A stretch of DNA of 13,194 nucleotides. It comes from Bacillota bacterium (GTDB lineage Bacteria; Bacillota; Clostridia; Christensenellales; CAG-138). The stretch spans positions 1-13,194 of the forward strand of contig JAEYSE010000125.1 in NCBI GenBank assembly GCA_023435025.1, written 5' to 3'. A model generated the notes under the pieces. The model worked only from the letters and a program-made list of their open reading frames with translations. It did not search any database and had not been told where the DNA came from. A program made the translations under genes and the position numbers. Positions 5,525-11,952 of this stretch are shown piece by piece (within the stretch, counting starts at the first letter, position 1; every line of letters starts with the position of its first letter).

Positions 5525-7822
5525 TTGATTCCAGAAGGACTGAAACTTACCGTGCGCCAGCTCAACCGGGAGGCGCTTGCAGGAGAGGAAGCGCTTTTCC
5601 ACTGCGCCAACGGTTACCTGGGCGTGCGCGGCTGCTTTGAGGAGGGGTACCCCCCGGAATTATTGAGCGTGCGCGGCGCCTATATCAACGGTTTTTACGA
5701 CGATGCTGATATCCCGTACGGCGAAAAGCTATACGGCTTCCCTGCCACGCGCCAGACAATGATCAACCTGCCCGACGCGCAGACGATTACCCTGACGATA
5801 GACGGTGAGCGGTTCGATCCCTTTTCTGGCGGATTGTTGGAGTATGAGCGGGCGCTGGATATGCGCCGGGGTACAACCTGGCGCCGTATGCTGTGGCGCT
5901 CACCCGCCGGACATACGCTTCGAGTTACTGCGCGACGTATGGCAAGCTTTTGCATGAGCGAGTTATTCCTGATGGAGTACGACGTCGAGTCCATCAATTA
6001 CGCTGGGCCTATCCACCTGCACTCTACAATAAACGGCGATGTAGAGAATTATAGTGATCCCAACGATCCGCGCGTTGCCCCCGGCGCTGGCCGCCATCTT
6101 TTGGTGGAGCAGGCCAATACGGAAGACGGGGTATTGCACATTACTTGCCATACCAACCGTTCCGGGCTAAAAATGGCATGCCGGGCAAGGCACCTGCTGG
6201 AGGTGGAAGGGGTCTTTTCATACGGCTCTGACGGGCAGGGTGCTTGGTCGGACATTACCGCAAGCATTCAGCCGGGCGGGCGGGTAAGGCTTTATAAGCT
6301 GTGCGTGTACAGCGATTCGCTCCGGGCTCAGGACCCCTCCACGCACGCTGCCAATATGCTCGAACAAGCGGTACGTTTGGGGCCGGCCCATTGGTATGCG
6401 GAGCAGGAAGCGTATTTGAACGTGTTCTGGGAAAATTCCCGGGTGCTGATCGACGGCGATGCAGACGTACAAGGCTATCTCGACTTCAACATCTATCAAC
6501 TGCTGCAATCGGCGGGGAAGGATGGCGTGGGCAACGTACCCGCAAAGGGCCTGAGCGGCGAAGGGTACGAAGGACATTACTTCTGGGATACCGAAATTTA
6601 CGTATTCCCATTCTTCCTTCTCACGGACCCGTGCCTGGCCAAAAGCCTGCTCGATTACCGTTACGGCATACTGCCGCAAGCACGGGAACATGCGCGCCTG
6701 CTGGGGCACGAAACAGGCGCGCTCTACCCCTGGCGCACCATTTCCGGGAGCGAATGCTCCTCCTACTTCCCGTCCGGCTCCGCGCAGTACCACATCAACG
6801 CGGACGTCGCGCATTCGTTCATCCAGTATTACCTCGCCACAGGTGATATCAATTACATGGCTGAAAAGGGTGCAGAAGTCCTGATAGAAACGGCGAGGCT
6901 CTGGCTGGACACAGGCCATATGGAGGGCGGGCGCTTCCTGATCGATTGCGTGACCGGTCCAGACGAATACACCTGCCTGGTTAACAACAATTACTATACA
7001 AACGCAGGCGCGCGGGAGAACCTCCGCTGCGCGGCCAACATCTGCAAAGCACTGCGGCAGGCGGGCCTTTTTGAGAGGGCGCAGGCACAAACGGGCGTGA
7101 GTCTGGACGAGGAACGGCGCTTTCTCGAGGCTGCTGAAGCAATGTACCTCCCCTATGACGAAAAGCTTGGGATTTTGATGCAGGACGACAGTTTCCTCAC
7201 GAAAAAAAGGCTGGATCTTACCAGTATCCCCAGGGAGCAGTTTCCGCTGCTGCTGCACTGCCACCCGCTGTTTATCTATCGCCACCAGGTCTGCAAGCAG
7301 CCGGATGCTGTATTAGCGCTATACCTGTTTGGCGATGGTGTGGGGGAAGACGCTGCGGGGCGCACATACGCGTATTATGAAGCCATCACAACGCACGATT
7401 CCTCGCTTTCCAAGTGTATATTCAGTATTATGGCGGCGCGGCTGGGGAACGTGGAAAAGGCCTATGAATATTTCAAAGAAACTGCCTCCGCCGATCTGAA
7501 CGACGCCCACGCCAATACACGCGATGGGCTTCATGTGGCGAGCGTTGGCGGCGCCTATCTTGCCGTGGCGTCCGGTTTTTGCGGGCTTTCCGTACAGCCG
7601 GAAGCCCTTATTTTGAACCCTCGGCTTCCGCGAAATTGGAGCCGGGTACGCTTTTGCGTCCACTACCGGGGAAGCGTGCTGAGTATTGATGCGACGCAGG
7701 AAGGCTGCGCTGTCCGCGTGGAAAAGGGCGAGCCGCAGCATGTGAAAATCGGCAATACCCTCTATACCGTAGGCGATTCGCTCGTGACAGCACGCCACGA
7801 GGGCAGCGCATATCTACTGTGA
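5525..7822 (+). CDS. GH65 glycoside phosphorylase (maltose/kojibiose/trehalose-type)
   Basis: A protein of about 765 residues, the usual GH65 length. These enzymes cleave an alpha-glucosidic bond with phosphate and inversion, giving beta-glucose 1-phosphate. Family marks are all present: ANGYLGVRG near the N-terminus, GYEGHYFWDTEIY (around W354-D355), GPDEY with E481 as the expected general acid, NNNYYTNAGARENL, CKQPDAVLALYLF (K591) and the phosphate-site motif HDSSLS (H624 onward). The layout fits an N-terminal beta-sandwich, an (alpha/alpha)6 barrel and a C-terminal beta-sheet domain. The start is uncertain: TTG at 5525 has GAGGTG 6 bases upstream and is preferred; GTG at 5516 and TTG at 5489 are in frame but lack a ribosome site. 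Intracellular, with no signal peptide. The exact disaccharide cannot be told from sequence alone. It sits at the end of the transport operon and fits the pgmB-like gene at the left edge. Confidence 0.92.
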   Translation: MIPEGLKLTVRQLNREALAGEEALFHCANGYLGVRGCFEEGYPPELLSVRGAYINGFYDDADIPYGEKLYGFPATRQTMINLPDAQTITLTIDGERFDPFSGGLLEYERALDMRRGTTWRRMLWRSPAGHTLRVTARRMASFCMSELFLMEYDVESINYAGPIHLHSTINGDVENYSDPNDPRVAPGAGRHLLVEQANTEDGVLHITCHTNRSGLKMACRARHLLEVEGVFSYGSDGQGAWSDITASIQPGGRVRLYKLCVYSDSLRAQDPSTHAANMLEQAVRLGPAHWYAEQEAYLNVFWENSRVLIDGDADVQGYLDFNIYQLLQSAGKDGVGNVPAKGLSGEGYEGHYFWDTEIYVFPFFLLTDPCLAKSLLDYRYGILPQAREHARLLGHETGALYPWRTISGSECSSYFPSGSAQYHINADVAHSFIQYYLATGDINYMAEKGAEVLIETARLWLDTGHMEGGRFLIDCVTGPDEYTCLVNNNYYTNAGARENLRCAANICKALRQAGLFERAQAQTGVSLDEERRFLEAAEAMYLPYDEKLGILMQDDSFLTKKRLDLTSIPREQFPLLLHCHPLFIYRHQVCKQPDAVLALYLFGDGVGEDAAGRTYAYYEAITTHDSSLSKCIFSIMAARLGNVEKAYEYFKETASADLNDAHANTRDGLHVASVGGAYLAVASGFCGLSVQPEALILNPRLPRNWSRVRFCVHYRGSVLSIDATQEGCAVRVEKGEPQHVKIGNTLYTVGDSLVTARHEGSAYLL

Positions 7823-8121
7823 AAAATGAGCCAAGCCAAAGACGCAAATCTGGCGCATAACCGCTGCATATTTACTGCATAAGATTTGTTTGGATGCAGT
7901 AGACACCAAATTTTCTGAACATAATGCACCAACCTCCTTTATGAAATAGCACATACAAATACCCGGTAGCTTTTCGCTTTAGATTATATAAACTAAGCCG
8001 CATCGAGAACCCGATGCGGCTCCTTTTCATGATCATTGTGGCTGGGTTATTCCATCGGTCAATGCCCGGTTTCAGGATGCGATGTTTTGGCCCACCTACA
8101 CTTCCTACTCTTGCTTTCGCT
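7823..8121. other. Convergent intergenic region
   Basis: A 299-base stretch between the convergent phosphorylase and exported-protein genes. It holds the terminator at 7996-8021. It also holds an 8-bp inverted repeat TACTGCAT (7873-7880) with ATGCAGTA (7894-7901). On the minus strand an AAAGGAGG sequence (complement of 7933-7940) is followed 10 bases later by an ATG (complement of 7920-7922) opening a 16-codon frame, MFRKFGVYCIQTNLMQ, ending at 7872; this looks like a start site with no gene behind it, perhaps a remnant. A TATAAT (complement of 7983-7988) precedes it without a matching -35. Nothing else recognisable. Confidence 0.3.
7996..8021. terminator. Bidirectional intrinsic terminator between convergent genes
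   Basis: A perfect 10-bp stem AGCCGCATCG (7996-8005) with CGATGCGGCT (8012-8021), loop AGAACC. On the plus strand it is followed by CCTTTTC, on the minus strand by TAGTTTATAT, so it can serve both the phosphorylase operon and the exported-protein gene. Its left arm AAGCCGCATCGA (7995-8006) is identical to that of the terminator at 11899-11926 downstream of the NCS2 permease. Confidence 0.75.
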
Positions 8122-10158
8122 TTACGTTTTTCCGATAGACAGCAGCAGGTCCAAAAGGATGCCCACTAAAGCCGCGCTAGCGATTGTCGGGAGCTTGGCG
8201 CCAAACACCGGGACCATGCCGCCTGCAAACCCGTAGTGGCCACTCAAGCCCACAACGAACAAGACAGATATGACAGCAAGGTTGCGGGCGTCGGATATAT
8301 CCCCCGAGGATACGACATCGCCCGCGTCGTTGCCGGTTGTGGGGGCGTCGATCTCCTCTACGCTGCTGGTGGGGCTAAAGCTGACGGCTGTGCCATATGC
8401 CGTACCCTGGCTGTTTACGGCGTAGGCACGTACATAGTAGATGGAATTTTTCTCAAGATTGTTGAGTGTCGCTGTAAAGCTGCCCATACCGCGGCCCGCA
8501 GCGATATCGGTAACACCAGCGCCGTCGATGGCAAGGTCGGTGGTCTTGCCATATACAAAACCGCGCTCTGTGACCGTTGCGCCACCGTCTGACGTGATGT
8601 CGCCGTTGAGCGTTGCACACGAGGCGGTGACGTCTGTAACCGCCCCGGTCACGACGGTGGGCATTAAAAGAATTTCTTCGCCGGAGGCATTCCGGTTGAT
8701 ATATACGGTCCCAGCCCCGGCATAGCCATCCCCGCTATGCTCTGCATCCGTATCCGTATAGATTAGATAATCTGCGTGATCACCTTCGCCATCCGAGCCC
8801 TCGCTTTTGCTTCTTATGATAACTTCAGGTCTGAGTGCCTCACTATCGCCGCTATCATAGGGCGCGCGGGCATTTACGCACGCATAATTCTGCGCAGAAA
8901 GTTCTCCTTCTATCGTCACAAAGCCGTCGGTAACGGCCATCGCACCCACACCCTTGTTTCCCACTGATGAAACGCTGCCATTTACGGTAATCGTGCCGCC
9001 ATAGGCTGCTGCGCCAATGCTTCCCGCGCCGGTGACCGTAACATCCCCAGCTACCGTAACTATGCAGCCTATCTCACCCTCATAGCCGCCAGCGGCCACG
9101 CCGCAGCTGCCGTAACCGATATCCGCGTCAACCGTGGGATCCGTGACCATGACGTTTTTGGCTATGTGGATCGTACCGCTTTCAGATGCCTGTGCGCCGT
9201 AGCCTTGTACACCCTCAACCAGGACACTACCGCCTATGATGACCGCGCTTGTATCCGATGCAGCCACACCGCTTCCCACTTGTTGATCACCGGTATTTTC
9301 GCCATTGCTGACCCAAACGTTGCCGTCCAAGGTGACCTTACCGTTGTTACTGGTAGACACACCGCTGGCAAAATCACCCACAGCCGAAATGTCGCCACCT
9401 GCGGTGACCGTGCTGTCATCCCATGCAGACACACCGGTGGCGTTATTGCCCGTGGCTGAAATGCTGCCGCCCACGGTGACCGTGCTGTCATCCCATACAA
9501 ACACACCTATGGCGTCATCACCCGCGGCCGATATGTTGCCACGTATGGTTATCTGGCCGCCGTTAGGAGTATACACAGCGGAGATGTTATCACCCATGGC
9601 TGAAACATTCCCCCCTATGGTGACCAAGTTATCTCCATATGTCCGTACGGCAGAACTGTCATCACCTGTGACCGAAACGTTGCCGGTGACCGTGATCCTG
9701 CTATCCACGCCATATGTAGCCACCGCCGCCCGCTCAAGATTCGTGCCTGGATCGGTCTCCACTGTGATGTTGGTAACAGTCGCTTCGCCGCTACCCACGC
9801 ACACGCCAATAGCAACATTCGCCGTCGTGACGTTAAGCGCTCCACCTGGTTCTGCAACCAATGTCAATGTACCGGTATCCACCATCAGTGCGTAATTGGC
9901 GGATGCGTTGACGTCGATATCGAGCGTATGCATCCCCACGTCAAATGTGAGGCTCTTCCCTTCCATGGTAATTGGGTCCGTATATATGATAGAGTCCGTA
10001 AGTTGAATGGTATCGCCGTCGACCGCGCTGGATAGGGCAGCAGCCAACTCCGTCTCGGTGCCTACCCGATGCGTTGTAGCCGCCAACGCCGGAACTGGCA
10101 GTAGCACAAGCACCAGCGTTGCCATAAACAGCAGCCCCCGAAGACGTTCGCCCTTCAT
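8122..10158 (-). CDS. Exported beta-helix repeat/Fn3-like protein with NCS2 permease tail
   Basis: A 678-residue exported protein of unknown role, probably surface-exposed. Residues 1-26 are a signal peptide (hydrophobic LLFMATLVLVLLPVPALA). Residues 28 to about 490 are beta-helix-like; five tandem 24-residue units fill 161-280, each ending near V-T-x-x-G-[NSD], with looser units after them. Residues 499-596 form a fibronectin-III-like domain (PTVVTGAVTDVTASCATLNG to YYVRAYAVNSQGTAYG). Residues 606-611 are PTTGND, resembling a degenerate PxTG sorting motif. From about 624 the protein is the C-terminal end of an NCS2 permease: ARNLAVISVLFVVGLSGHYG onward is 46 of 53 identical to the permease encoded at 11953-13194. 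GGAGGGA (complement of 10164-10170) supports the ATG. Adhesin-like function is possible but not shown. The sequence reads cleanly across the joint with no frameshift. Confidence 0.85.
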   Translation of the reverse strand: MKGERLRGLLFMATLVLVLLPVPALAATTHRVGTETELAAALSSAVDGDTIQLTDSIIYTDPITMEGKSLTFDVGMHTLDIDVNASANYALMVDTGTLTLVAEPGGALNVTTANVAIGVCVGSGEATVTNITVETDPGTNLERAAVATYGVDSRITVTGNVSVTGDDSSAVRTYGDNLVTIGGNVSAMGDNISAVYTPNGGQITIRGNISAAGDDAIGVFVWDDSTVTVGGSISATGNNATGVSAWDDSTVTAGGDISAVGDFASGVSTSNNGKVTLDGNVWVSNGENTGDQQVGSGVAASDTSAVIIGGSVLVEGVQGYGAQASESGTIHIAKNVMVTDPTVDADIGYGSCGVAAGGYEGEIGCIVTVAGDVTVTGAGSIGAAAYGGTITVNGSVSSVGNKGVGAMAVTDGFVTIEGELSAQNYACVNARAPYDSGDSEALRPEVIIRSKSEGSDGEGDHADYLIYTDTDAEHSGDGYAGAGTVYINRNASGEEILLMPTVVTGAVTDVTASCATLNGDITSDGGATVTERGFVYGKTTDLAIDGAGVTDIAAGRGMGSFTATLNNLEKNSIYYVRAYAVNSQGTAYGTAVSFSPTSSVEEIDAPTTGNDAGDVVSSGDISDARNLAVISVLFVVGLSGHYGFAGGMVPVFGAKLPTIASAALVGILLDLLLSIGKT
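8131..8302 (-). repeat. Diverged copy of an NCS2 permease gene 3' end (copy A)
   Basis: These 172 bases align without gaps to 12013-12184, at a constant offset of 3882, with 33 mismatches counted by hand (about 81% identity). The longest identical run is 29 bases, 8215-8243 against 12097-12125. Here the segment encodes the last 50-plus residues of the exported repeat protein; in the other place it encodes the last two membrane helices of the permease. Similarity stops abruptly at 8302 on the repeat-protein side and fades after 8131 on the stop-codon side. Confidence 0.9.
9043..9678 (-). repeat. Coding repeats of the beta-helix region
   Basis: The repeat region of the exported protein carries recognisable 72-base units, most regular between about 9319 and 9678, where five consecutive 24-residue units are encoded. 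A 22-base identical stretch occurs at 9403-9424 and again at 9475-9496, exactly 72 bases apart, which points to recent duplication of at least one unit. Looser units extend the region to about 9043. Confidence 0.7.
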
Positions 10159-10190
10159 TTCGCTCCCTCCGGTTTCGACATGTTAAGTAA

Positions 10191-10219
10191 ATTATATCCA
10201 TTTATTCAGCATGTTGCAA
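10191..10219 (-). promoter_or_regulatory. Sigma-A-type promoter of the exported-protein gene
   Basis: On the minus strand TTGCAA (complement of 10214-10219) and a perfect TATAAT (complement of 10191-10196) are separated by 17 bases. The -10 lies 32 bases before the ATG at 10158, giving a short leader with a strong ribosome binding site. CATGTT occurs at 10179-10184 and 10210-10215, on both sides of the -10, as possible half-sites for a regulator. Confidence 0.75.
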
Positions 10220-10242
10220 CGCCTCCTCTGACATAAGCGCGC

Positions 10243-10277
10243 AAGCAAGAAGCCGGCTTTACGCCGGCTTCTTGCTT
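10243..10277 (-). terminator. Strong hairpin terminator after the methyltransferase gene
   Basis: A perfect 15-bp stem, AAGCAAGAAGCCGGC (10243-10257) with GCCGGCTTCTTGCTT (10263-10277) and a 5-base loop. It lies 21 bases past the methyltransferase stop codon and upstream of the exported-protein promoter. The U tract is weak on the minus strand, but the stem is very stable and separates the two transcription units. Confidence 0.7.
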
Positions 10278-10298
10278 CAAACTTCTTTGTCACATGAT

Positions 10299-11048
10299 TT
10301 ATTCTTTTATGGCCTTGATCCGGATACGCACATAATCCGCATACCATGTTCCACCCTGGCACAGCGTGGGCGCAAGTTCCTGCGCCGCCTCCTGTTTCAT
10401 TTTCTCCGCTAAGGAGGGATCGAGTCCTTCAAACGCCTGCGGAAGGAACATATCCATCCAGTCCGTCAAACCGTTTTCCCCTTTCAATTCTGTTGGACGC
10501 TCAAACAGGGCGGCGAATGCCACCCGCAACCCGTGCTGTTCCAAAAGTGGGGCGTACTCCCCCACCGTGGGGAAATAGAATGTGCGACGGTAAGGAAGTC
10601 CGTGCCTTGTAAACGCGCGCTCAAGCGCCGCATGTATGTTCTCTGCGCAGCCTTTTCCGCCGAACTCGCATACCAGCCGCCCGCCGGGTTTGAGGGCGTT
10701 TGCAACACAGTTTAGCAGGGCGTGTTGGTCCGAGATCCAATGGAACACGGCGTTGGAAAATACGGCATCCACCGGACCGGGAAGTCGGAAGTCAGTAGCG
10801 TCGGCATAAAGGAACGTCAAATGCGGGTACTGCTCTCTTGCAAGCCGAAGCATATCCTCAGAGCCGTCGAGCCCCGTTACATTTGCGCCAAGCGCATGGA
10901 GCCGGGCGGTCAAAGCACCGTTGCCGCAGCCAATATCCAGTATGTGCTCACCTTCTTTGACTTGAAGCAAACCAAAGAGATCCTCCCCGTATTGGGGAAC
11001 GAATTGAAAGTTCTTTGCGTACTCTTCCGCATCCCATTTAATATTCAT
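10299..11048 (-). CDS. Class I SAM-dependent methyltransferase
   Basis: A 249-residue cytoplasmic methyltransferase. Motif I, ILDIGCGNGALTARL (36-50), binds S-adenosylmethionine; the acidic residue after strand 2 is D61 in TGLDGSEDM, and YADATDF (81-87) is the adenine-side motif. FSNAVFHWISDQHALL (97-112) followed by LKPGGRLVCEF is the post-II/III region typical of the type 11 group that includes trans-aconitate methyltransferase (Tam) and BioC; the F-S-N-A-x-x-x-W-I-x-D pattern is closest to Tam. The substrate is unknown. The ATG at 11046-11048 is chosen because GGAGGGG stands 5 bases before it; a longer frame to 11114 would run through the promoter. It has its own promoter with a palindromic site and is followed by a strong terminator, so it is a single-gene unit. 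No neighbour hints at the substrate. Confidence 0.85.
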   Translation of the reverse strand: MNIKWDAEEYAKNFQFVPQYGEDLFGLLQVKEGEHILDIGCGNGALTARLHALGANVTGLDGSEDMLRLAREQYPHLTFLYADATDFRLPGPVDAVFSNAVFHWISDQHALLNCVANALKPGGRLVCEFGGKGCAENIHAALERAFTRHGLPYRRTFYFPTVGEYAPLLEQHGLRVAFAALFERPTELKGENGLTDWMDMFLPQAFEGLDPSLAEKMKQEAAQELAPTLCQGGTWYADYVRIRIKAIKE

Positions 11049-11080
11049 CAACCCCTCCAACAGTTTGGATCGTTTGGCAT

Positions 11081-11108
11081 AGTATAGCAGGTTTTGAAAA
11101 CCTGTCAA
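11081..11108 (-). promoter_or_regulatory. Promoter of the methyltransferase gene with palindromic operator
   Basis: On the minus strand TTGACA (complement of 11103-11108) and TATACT (complement of 11081-11086) are 16 bases apart. The spacer is almost entirely a perfect palindrome, CAGGTTTTGAAAACCTG at 11088-11104 (8-bp arms around one base). A dimeric repressor bound there would block RNA polymerase directly. The regulator is not in the window. Confidence 0.7.
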
Positions 11109-11130
11109 ACGCAAAAAAATTTTGCCATAT

Positions 11131-11158
11131 AAAAAGCCGGATACAACTTTTATCCTGC
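11131..11158 (-). terminator. Intrinsic terminator after the 185-residue gene
   Basis: On the minus strand the stem GC-A-GGATA (complement of 11151-11158) pairs with TATCC-G-GC (complement of 11136-11143) with one mismatch and a 7-base loop, followed directly by TTTTT (complement of 11131-11135). It lies 18 bases after the stop codon. Confidence 0.65.
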
Positions 11159-11176
11159 CTGTTACTCGCTAATACA

Positions 11177-11734
11177 CTATATTTGGAACTGCCGCATAAC
11201 AACGAAGGTAATGTCCTCCGCCAGATCCATGAGGCGGCCGATGATCTGATCGTACCGCTCAATGCTTGCCGCGTAATTGGCGGAGAGAATGTCTGAGGCC
11301 TCGTTCTGGGTCATATATATCAAATCGTAAAAAACCGCCTGAAATTCGTTCCGGTCATAGTTACTGTTCAGTGTGGAGATAAACCGGGCCGCAGTATCCG
11401 CAAGCGCATACCATTGAACATTGAGTTCCTCAATACGCCGCATATCGTTGGCTATGAGAGCCTTGATCCATTCAAGTATCAAGGTATTCCAGGCATTCAA
11501 TATCACCTCAAACCGCGTGGCGTTGCGCTCCCCATATATCTGACGTACCAAGCCTGCAAGGTCTTCCGCATTGCGCCTTAGCCGCCGCTGAACAGCCTCC
11601 GTATCGCTTCCCAAAACGGAAAGGAGTATGAGTTCCCGTGTCCAATGCGCATAGTCCGTTAAAAGCCTGCGCAGCACGAAGGCAAATTCCACCTGGTTAA
11701 GCAGGAACGTTCTCTGGGCGCTGGGGGGCTGCAT
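11177..11734 (-). CDS. Uncharacterised helical protein, 185 residues
   Basis: A 185-residue, almost wholly helical soluble protein with no signal peptide or membrane segment. Two similar halves can be seen: HWTRELILLSVLGS, then L-R-R-N-A-E-D-L and YGERNATRF, then a long helix and VQWYALADTAARFISTLNSN, and finally a segment with T-Q-N-E-A and a Y-D-x-I repeat. I recall this W-T-R, R-L-x-R-N, Y-G, W-Y-A-x-A-D pattern from an uncharacterised clostridial family whose members are sometimes labelled acetylglutamate kinase; no kinase motif is visible, so I do not use that name. The ATG at 11732-11734 has GAGGAG 8 bases upstream; the frame stays open upstream to 11881 but without a ribosome site. It stands between the NCS2 terminator and its own terminator, probably alone. 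No clear promoter was found in 11735-11898. Confidence 0.7.
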   Translation of the reverse strand: MQPPSAQRTFLLNQVEFAFVLRRLLTDYAHWTRELILLSVLGSDTEAVQRRLRRNAEDLAGLVRQIYGERNATRFEVILNAWNTLILEWIKALIANDMRRIEELNVQWYALADTAARFISTLNSNYDRNEFQAVFYDLIYMTQNEASDILSANYAASIERYDQIIGRLMDLAEDITFVVMRQFQI

Positions 11735-11898
11735 GGATATCACTCCTCTTTTTCGGCTGTCTATCCTTATGCGCCCACCCGTTCGTTTATCAAAAGAATT
11801 CCCGCTTTCCATAGAATTCGATCGCTTCATACGTACGCCACGGTAAGCTATTTGCACTCTATAACAAAGACATACGCGCATCCCTTTTTAAAACTCGA

Positions 11899-11926
11899 AA
11901 GCCGCATCGAAAAATCGATGCGGCTT
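11899..11926 (-). terminator. Intrinsic terminator after the NCS2 permease gene
   Basis: A perfect 12-bp stem AAGCCGCATCGA (11899-11910) with TCGATGCGGCTT (11915-11926) and an AAAA loop, 26 bases after the permease stop codon. On the minus strand it is followed by TCGAGTTTT. The left arm is identical over 12 bases to that of the terminator at 7996-8021. Confidence 0.75.
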
Positions 11927-11952
11927 CCGTAACACAACCTTTTTGAAGCTTT

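Noticed and set aside
6218..7285. A 355-codon open frame on the minus strand
   Set aside because: It lies fully inside the GH65 gene, whose protein has all family motifs. The antisense frame has no recognisable domain and comes from GC-biased codon use.
8122..8302. Permease-like tail as an assembly artefact
   Set aside because: The copy differs from the permease in this window by about 19% of bases with no indels and keeps the protein sequence, so it cannot be a mis-joined copy of that gene. A mis-join with another paralogue is still possible and is noted in the finding.
9319..9678. Regular repeats as a possible CRISPR array
   Set aside because: The 72-base period is in frame, encodes 24-residue beta-helix units, and has no constant repeat with unique spacers.
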